Shown piece after piece: positions 6,634 to 10,415 of a stretch of 10,415 nucleotides of DNA; position 1 is the first letter of the stretch, and each line of letters starts with the position of its first letter. The notes under the pieces are model-generated. The model was given only the letters and a program-made list of their open reading frames with translations, was not told the origin of the DNA and ran no database searches. The DNA is taken from positions 1 through 10,415 of the forward strand of contig CAKUCJ010000023.1 of the NCBI GenBank assembly GCA_934643435.1, given 5' to 3'. Source of the stretch: an uncultured Collinsella sp. (lineage in GTDB: Bacteria; Actinomycetota; Coriobacteriia; Coriobacteriales; Coriobacteriaceae). The translations under genes were made by a program, and so were the position numbers.

Positions 6634-7640
6634 AGCTCGCGCACGCTCTGGCGCTCGACAAAATAGGTCGACACGGCCGTCTTGCAGGTGTAACTCTTGG
6701 GATTGCGGATATTGCCCACCAGGCGGCGCACCGCGATCTCGCCCACCTCGTGCTTGGGAACATGCACCGTGGTGAGCGGCGGGTTGGAGAAGGCTCCCAC
6801 GGAAAGATCGTCGAAGCCAATCATCGAGACATCTTCGGGCACGCGAATGCCATGCTCACTCAACGCACGCATAGCACCCACGGCAAGCACATCGTTCTCG
6901 GCAAAGAAAGCCGTCGGCAGATCGTCGTGCGAGACCGTATCGAGCCAAGCACCCATGTCGCGATAGGCGCCCTCGAGCGTGGTGCCCAGGGTGACGCGCC
7001 ATGCCGGATTGGCCTCAAGGCCCGCGTCCTCAAGCGCTTGGCGATAGCCACGCTCGCGGTCCTTAAAATTGCGGATGCGCAGGTCGCCTGCTAGGTAGCC
7101 GATTTGCTTGTGACCCTTCTCGATAAGGTAATCCACGGCACGCAGCACCGAATCGGTGTTGGCAATGACCACGGCATCGAAGTACTGTCGGTCGCTCCAG
7201 CCATCGAGCACAATCAGGTGGGCGGCGGCGTTGGCAAACAGAGCGTAGTCCTCCTCGCCCAGCTCGGTACCCATCAGCACAATGGCGGCCGACGGATCGG
7301 CGATGAGGCCCTCGACCTGCGGACGTACGGCGTCCAGGTCGCTAAAGTCGAGCGAGACAAAGCTCGTACTCATGCCGTGGCGGCGCGCTTGGCGCTCCAC
7401 GCCCTCGATGACCGCAGGGTGGAAGGTGCTCTCGTCCAGGATGGCGCCCGTCTTGCGCGCGAGTACAAACTGGATGCTCTCGAGCTGCGTCGACTGCTGG
7501 TAGCCGAGCGACTGCGCACACTCCAGGATGACCTTGGCGGTCTCCTCGCTCACGCTGCGCTTGCGGTTGAGCGCATTGGACACGGTTGCGGGCGAAAAAC
7601 CGGTGATGCGGCTGATCTCGCGGACGCTTGCTTTGGCCAT
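6630..7640 (-). CDS. LacI/GalR-type transcriptional regulator 2
   Basis: This 336-residue regulator starts with the helix-turn-helix VREISRITGFSPATVSNAL (residues 6-24) and continues into a sugar-binding effector domain, with ILDESTFHPAVIEGVERQA, AGDLRIRNFKDRERGY and VSMIGFDDLSVGAFSNP as family landmarks. Like its neighbour it lacks the canonical hinge motif, reading LGYQQSTQLESIQFVLARK instead. The two proteins are clearly different in sequence and are not a recent duplication. The ATG at 7640 has AGGGGGAA 5 bp upstream. A longer in-frame reading to 7721 would add 27 residues that do not look like the family. The gene is convergent with regulator 1, and both TAG stops lie in the palindrome CTAG at 6630-6633. 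It follows the ROK kinase gene on the same strand after 175 bp, and has a promoter candidate of its own. Its target could be itself, the kinase, or the PTS operon. Confidence 0.92.
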   Translation of the reverse strand: MAKASVREISRITGFSPATVSNALNRKRSVSEETAKVILECAQSLGYQQSTQLESIQFVLARKTGAILDESTFHPAVIEGVERQARRHGMSTSFVSLDFSDLDAVRPQVEGLIADPSAAIVLMGTELGEEDYALFANAAAHLIVLDGWSDRQYFDAVVIANTDSVLRAVDYLIEKGHKQIGYLAGDLRIRNFKDRERGYRQALEDAGLEANPAWRVTLGTTLEGAYRDMGAWLDTVSHDDLPTAFFAENDVLAVGAMRALSEHGIRVPEDVSMIGFDDLSVGAFSNPPLTTVHVPKHEVGEIAVRRLVGNIRNPKSYTCKTAVSTYFVERQSVREL

Positions 7641-7722
7641 CGTTCCCCCTAGCATCGGTCGCGGCCGAGCATCGTGGCTTGACCGCCCCGTGGCTCGGCA
7701 ACTAAACGACCGCAAATTCAAT

Positions 7723-7769
7723 CTAAACAGAATAGTAAATGTTTATTAGCTAGTTTAGCCTGTTGTCAA
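7723..7769 (-). promoter_or_regulatory. Candidate promoter and operator of lacI-type gene 2
   Basis: On the minus strand a perfect -35 box TTGACA (plus-strand 7764-7769) is followed after 16 bp by AATAAA, a 4-of-6 match to a -10 box. The region is marked by an inverted pair CTAAAC (7723-7728) and GTTTAG (7753-7758), with a TAAACAG box at 7724-7730. The sequence TAGCTAATAAACA matches TAGCTTAATAAACA in the promoter of regulator 1, apart from one inserted base. Autoregulation is likely but inferred. The leader from here to the start codon is about 80-110 bp and GC-rich near the gene. Confidence 0.5.
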
Positions 7770-7808
7770 GCAAAGTAGCCCGACTATTCCCCCAACGGGC
7801 GCATTTGC
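7770..7808 (-). terminator. Imperfect hairpin after the ROK kinase gene, possible weak terminator
   Basis: The arms pair as GCAAA/TTTGC (7770-7774/7804-7808) and GCCCG/CGGGC (7778-7782/7796-7800), with a 3x3 internal loop between them and a 13-base apical loop. It begins 8 bp past the stop codon of the kinase gene. The T content after the inner stem on the minus strand (TACTTTGCTT) is modest, so termination would be partial at best. It sits directly upstream of the TTGACA box of regulator 2. Confidence 0.35.
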
Positions 7809-7815
7809 TCGGTAG

Positions 7816-8730
7816 CTATTCGCAAAGGCGCATGGCTTCTTGCACGGCACCATACAGGTTAGCATCGTTACCGAGCTCGGCCGCCCTGACCTGCGGCGCA
7901 GGGATGCCGGCAAGAAAGCCCTCATAGCCCGCAAGAGCTGCGGGCATCTGATCGCGAAGCGCATCGATGAGCTCGGGGTGGCAAGAAATGCCGCCCGCGA
8001 TCACAAACACCTCGGGGTCGAGCACCGCCTGAAGGTTTACGAGCATGGCATCGAACGTGCGCGCATAGCAGTCAAGCGCGCACTGCGCCGCCGTATCGCC
8101 GGCCTCGATCCACTCAAAAACGCGACGGCCGTCCACCGTTCCATCGGCGGGCAGACCTTTCTCGGCCACGACGAGATCGCGCAGCGCACGCCAGCCGCCT
8201 GTGCCGGCAAACATCCTGCCGCCCGACGCAGGCTGCGTCACATCGTTGCGTAGGAAGCTAAACTCGCCCGCAAAGCCATGTGCGCCGCGAAGCACGTGTC
8301 CGTTGATGACAATACCGCCGCCAATACCGGTACCGATAGCAAGCACGACGCCAATGCGGCATCCACGGAGGGCGCCCGCCGCGTACTCGCCGAGCGCACA
8401 GCATTTTCCGTCGTTGTTAACAGACACCGGCATGTCAAACCGCTCGCGCAGCAGCTTTCCCAGCGGACAGCCGTCCATGTAGGTGAGCGCGCCGCCGCGA
8501 TGGATGGTGCCGTCTGCGTCATCCTCATAGATGCCGCCGGGCGCACTTACGCCCACGGCGGACACGCGGTCACGATACGGCTCGACAAGACCGGCCAAGG
8601 CCTCGACCGCTTCGTCTGCCGTAGCAAAATCAGTCGGCAGGCTTCCCCGCTCGCGAATGGAAAAATCCTCGCCCAGCACAGCCCACTTAACTGCCGTGCC
8701 GCCCACGTCAATGCCAAAATACTCTTTCAT
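7816..8730 (-). CDS. ROK-family sugar kinase, zinc-less BglK-like subgroup
   Basis: This 304-residue cytoplasmic enzyme transfers phosphate from ATP to a sugar, probably a hexose or beta-glucoside at O6. The ATP-binding start is FGIDVGGTAVKWAV (5-18). VNNDGKCCALGEY holds the catalytic base Asp107. AIGTGIGGGIVINGHVLRG (131-149) is the second phosphate-binding block. Most ROK kinases carry an E-x-G-H motif and a zinc-binding C-x-C-G-x-x-G-C; neither is here. The sequence has AGEFSFL and later LGNDANLYGAV instead, which resembles what I recall of Klebsiella BglK (AGEFGYM, GNDAGLIGAV). That suggests a beta-glucoside kinase-like role, though glucokinase or ManNAc kinase cannot be excluded. The ATG at 8730 has GGAGG 6 bp upstream; the start at 8760 is rejected. 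It has no DNA-binding domain, so it is not a ROK repressor. It stands alone, followed by regulator 2. Confidence 0.85.
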   Translation of the reverse strand: MKEYFGIDVGGTAVKWAVLGEDFSIRERGSLPTDFATADEAVEALAGLVEPYRDRVSAVGVSAPGGIYEDDADGTIHRGGALTYMDGCPLGKLLRERFDMPVSVNNDGKCCALGEYAAGALRGCRIGVVLAIGTGIGGGIVINGHVLRGAHGFAGEFSFLRNDVTQPASGGRMFAGTGGWRALRDLVVAEKGLPADGTVDGRRVFEWIEAGDTAAQCALDCYARTFDAMLVNLQAVLDPEVFVIAGGISCHPELIDALRDQMPAALAGYEGFLAGIPAPQVRAAELGNDANLYGAVQEAMRLCE

Positions 8731-8838
8731 GCTGCCTCCGATTCTGCACCGATACGTCAATATCGGCAGACCATCCCGTCCATGAAAACACAGACAATTC
8801 CAGACAAGGCCAAGTATTTGGTTAACGGTCGCTTTTAG

Positions 8839-8868
8839 GCTGTAAACGGTGTTTAATCCGTTTACAGC
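8839..8868. repeat. Perfect 11-bp inverted repeat in the ROK kinase leader
   Basis: GCTGTAAACGG (8839-8849) and CCGTTTACAGC (8858-8868) are exact complements across an 8-bp spacer TGTTTAAT. Each arm carries a TAAACGG box also found at 107-113 and 128-134. It lies about 110-140 bp upstream of the kinase start codon. A T-run does not follow on either strand, so it is more likely an operator than a terminator; as RNA it could also form a stable leader hairpin. The binding protein is unknown, but a LacI-type regulator of this window is a candidate. Confidence 0.65.
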
Positions 8869-8890
8869 AGCTAGTTCTATAAATTACGCA

Positions 8891-8917
8891 ATTATGCACT
8901 CATTTGGAACGATGCAA
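8891..8917 (-). promoter_or_regulatory. Possible promoter of the ROK kinase gene
   Basis: On the minus strand TTGCAT (8912-8917) is followed after 15 bp by CATAAT (8891-8896), preceded by TG one base upstream as in extended -10 promoters. The spacing is short and the -35 box matches 4 of 6. If real, transcription would begin near 8884 and the inverted repeat at 8839-8868 would lie just downstream, a position suited to a blocking repressor. This is a visual call with low certainty. Confidence 0.25.
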
Positions 8918-8940
8918 TTTATCTATTTTAGCCCCCAAGG

Positions 8941-8982
8941 TAGCTAAAAAGCCCCGTCCCAAATTAGCTACTTGAGACGGGG
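8941..8982 (-). terminator. Rho-independent terminator after the nucleoside hydrolase gene
   Basis: On the minus strand CCCCGTCTCAA pairs with TTGGGACGGGG (one G-U pair, the rest Watson-Crick), with loop GTAGCTAAT and the tail CTTTTTAG (plus-strand A-run 8946-8950). It starts 12 bp past the stop codon of the hydrolase and ends the ribokinase/nucleoside hydrolase transcript. The loop sequence GTAGCTAA (8964-8971) is exactly complementary to TTAGCTAC just after the stem (8940-8947), so a second pairing that involves the T-tract is possible. Confidence 0.88.
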
Positions 8983-8994
8983 TGTAGGAAGCAC

Positions 8995-9969
8995 TTAGCC
9001 CAAGACGTGAGCCATGCGTGCCTTGAACTCCGCGAGGAAGCGCGGGGCGTCCACGGTTAGCGCCACAAGGGCGCTCTTGTCCGGGTCGGCCACGCGGCGT
9101 TCGTCGCAGATAGTGCGGCCGCGATACTCGCCGAGCAGGTCGACGCGCAAGTTGCAACCGAGCGCGCCCACGAGCGTGGGATCAATCGCCACGGCAACGG
9201 CAAGCGGATCGTGCAGCGCGCAGCCGCCCAGGTAAGGGGCGTTCATCTCGTACGAGCCAATGTAGTGCTCGACCATACTCGCAAACGCGCAACCGGCCAT
9301 GGTGCCCGGGCCCGTCCAACCGGCAATGTCGCGGCGCGTCAGCACCACGCGATGCGTCACGTCCAGACCAACCATGGTGAGCTTGCGGCCCGAGCGCAGC
9401 ACGGCGTCAGCCGCCTCGGGATCGCTTGCCATATTGGCCTCTGCACCCGCGCTCACGTTGCCGGGCACGGTCAGGGCGCCGCCCATCACGACCACGCGGC
9501 CGATAGCCATCATCGCCGCCGCATCGCGCTCCAGGGCCAGTGCCAAGTTGGAGAGCGGGCCGGTCGCCACATAGACCAGGTCGGGACCGTAAGTGCGCGC
9601 GGCATCGATCAGGTAATCGACCGCTGCATTGCCTTCGGCCGTCGTCGCGCCCACCGGCTCGTACGGCGAGGCGGGCACGCTTGCGCCGCCGATGCCGTTT
9701 TTGCCGTGGATGAGCGTGGTGGACGCCGGCGGCGTATAGGGCTCGGTCGCCTTGATGGGTCGGTCGGCGCCCAGGTACACCGGCACCTCGGGGCGACCCA
9801 GCAGGTCGAGCATCGCCAGGCAGTTATGCGCCGACTGCTCGACGCGCACGTTGCCAAAGCACGTGGTAATACCGACGAGCTCCACTTCGGGGCTCGCGAT
9901 GGCATAGGCGAGCGCCATCGCATCGTCCACGCCCATATCCAGATCAAGGATCAGCTTCTTGGTTGCCAT
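8995..9969 (-). CDS. Group I nucleoside hydrolase (inosine/uridine-preferring type)
   Basis: This 324-residue cytoplasmic enzyme splits ribonucleosides into free base and ribose. The calcium site is made by the N-terminal LDLDMGVDDAMA (Asp9, Asp11, Asp15, Asp16), Thr136 in ATGPLSN and Asp254. Ribose-binding residues correspond to Asn40, Asn171, Glu178 and Asn180 (AEANMASDPEAA). His253 in ALHDPLAVA matches the catalytic-acid histidine of the Crithidia inosine-uridine enzyme, which marks group I. Length is normal for the family. The ATG at 9969 has GGAG 8-9 bp upstream and lies 30 bp after the ribokinase stop codon, so the two genes form an operon: the kinase can phosphorylate the ribose released here. 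A strong terminator follows. Base preference (pyrimidine or purine) cannot be told from the sequence alone. Confidence 0.93.
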   Translation of the reverse strand: MATKKLILDLDMGVDDAMALAYAIASPEVELVGITTCFGNVRVEQSAHNCLAMLDLLGRPEVPVYLGADRPIKATEPYTPPASTTLIHGKNGIGGASVPASPYEPVGATTAEGNAAVDYLIDAARTYGPDLVYVATGPLSNLALALERDAAAMMAIGRVVVMGGALTVPGNVSAGAEANMASDPEAADAVLRSGRKLTMVGLDVTHRVVLTRRDIAGWTGPGTMAGCAFASMVEHYIGSYEMNAPYLGGCALHDPLAVAVAIDPTLVGALGCNLRVDLLGEYRGRTICDERRVADPDKSALVALTVDAPRFLAEFKARMAHVLG

Positions 9970-9999
9970 TGTTCTACTCCGCTTCTCCGTCTCAATCGT

Positions 10000-10415
10000 T
10001 TAACCAAACCAATGTTCAACTTCGGCGCGCGTGGGAATCGACTGCTGCGCGCCCAAACGCGACACCGTCACCGCCGAGGCACGGGCACCTGCGGCCATGC
10101 ACTCAAAGAGCGGCAAGCCCTCCAGGCGGGCCGCTGCAAGCGCGCCGATAAACGTATCGCCCGCGGCCGTCGTGTCGACTACCGTGCTCGAAAGCGCCGG
10201 CATGCGCAGCGGCTCGCCATCATCGCCGAGCGTAACCGAACCGGCGCCGCCCAGCGTGATGACCGCGGCTGAGGCACCCTTGGCGAGCAGCGCCTCGAGA
10301 GCGGCCGCACAGCTTGCGTCGTCTGTAGGCAGGACACTCGTCAGCGCCTGGCACTCGGTCTCGTTGGGGCAGACCAGATCGACCGCCGGCCACACCTCTG
10401 CCGGCACATCGCAAG
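10000..10415 (-). CDS. Ribokinase / PfkB-family carbohydrate kinase, C-terminal part (5' end outside window)
   Basis: The reading frame is open to the right edge, so the start lies outside; about 138 C-terminal residues are seen, of a usual 300 or so. VCPNETECQAL is the conserved N-E-T-E segment of ribokinases. ITLGGAGSVTL is the nucleotide-binding strand-turn. DTTAAGDTFIGALAA is PfkB signature 2, with the catalytic aspartate of AAGD. The product ends IPTRAEVEHWFG. It would convert ribose to ribose-5-phosphate for the pentose phosphate pathway. The downstream nucleoside hydrolase, 30 bp away, supplies ribose. Other PfkB substrates such as deoxyribose cannot be excluded without the N-terminal half. 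A GTG at 10407 lies inside the domain and is not the true start. Confidence 0.9.
   Translation of the reverse strand, partial: CDVPAEVWPAVDLVCPNETECQALTSVLPTDDASCAAALEALLAKGASAAVITLGGAGSVTLGDDGEPLRMPALSSTVVDTTAAGDTFIGALAAARLEGLPLFECMAAGARASAVTVSRLGAQQSIPTRAEVEHWFG

Noticed and set aside
7641..7721. N-terminal extension of regulator 2 from a start at 7721
   Set aside because: The added 27 residues do not match LacI proteins. The strong AGGGGGAA site and the HTH just after the ATG at 7640 fix the start.
8731..8760. Longer start of the ROK kinase at 8760
   Set aside because: GGAGG stands right before the ATG at 8730, where the family N-terminus begins; the extra ten residues have no support.
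8731..8838. Possible riboswitch in the leader of the ROK kinase
   Set aside because: The leader is long enough, but I could not match it to any known riboswitch core, and no terminator/antiterminator pair is seen before the start codon.
8839..8868. Inverted repeat read as a terminator
   Set aside because: No T-run follows the stem on either strand, and it lies well upstream of the kinase gene it precedes.
9211..10272. 353-codon plus-strand frame opposite the nucleoside hydrolase and ribokinase
   Set aside because: Low-complexity Arg/His/Ala-rich product, antisense to two enzymes with intact catalytic motifs.

Overview
The window looks like chromosomal DNA of a gut actinobacterium of the Coriobacteriia, probably Collinsella or a close relative. 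The coding DNA is GC-rich, while the regulatory gaps are distinctly AT-rich. Genes are tightly packed, with strong GGAGG/AGGGGG ribosome binding sites. The content is PTS components, LacI-type regulators, a ROK kinase and nucleoside-salvage enzymes. The organism call is an inference from style and gene content, not from a marker gene.

Layout. Positions 1-280 hold no gene of their own. They contain an AT-rich control region, rich in TAAAC boxes, that appears to belong to a gene starting just left of the window on the minus strand (its Shine-Dalgarno is visible at 1-13). A UUCG-loop terminator at 166-190 and the 3' leader of the next operon follow. From 5485 down to 281 on the minus strand runs a five-gene operon: an alpha/beta hydrolase_10-type esterase, an apiosidase-like (GH140-type, DUF4038) glycoside hydrolase, then PTS IIC, IIB and IIA of the lactose/cellobiose family. 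A LacI-type regulator (5638-6633, plus strand) diverges from this operon across a 152-bp gap. It meets a second LacI-type regulator (6630-7640, minus) tail to tail, with both stop codons inside one CTAG. Upstream of that lies a ROK sugar kinase of the zinc-less BglK type (7816-8730, minus), with a perfect 11-bp inverted repeat in its leader. The right end carries a nucleoside hydrolase (8995-9969, minus) with its own terminator, and the 3' part of a ribokinase (10000 to the edge, minus).

How the genes may work together. The five-gene operon reads as a small catabolic unit. The Lac-family PTS imports and phosphorylates a sugar or glycoside. Two leaderless, hence cytoplasmic, enzymes would then remove an acyl group and cleave a glycosidic bond. 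There is no GH1 or GH4 phospho-glycosidase in the unit, so the apiosidase-like enzyme is the only candidate for cleaving the imported sugar; this combination is the most interesting feature of the window. The nucleoside hydrolase and ribokinase form a separate salvage pair: base plus ribose, then ribose-5-phosphate.

Control. A heptamer TAAAC(A/G)G occurs nine times by eye in four of the intergenic regions and about three times in all the coding DNA. The two LacI promoters share a TAGCT(T)AATAAACA element. This suggests cross-regulation between the loci. No RNA genes, insertion sequences, CRISPR arrays or attachment sites were recognised.
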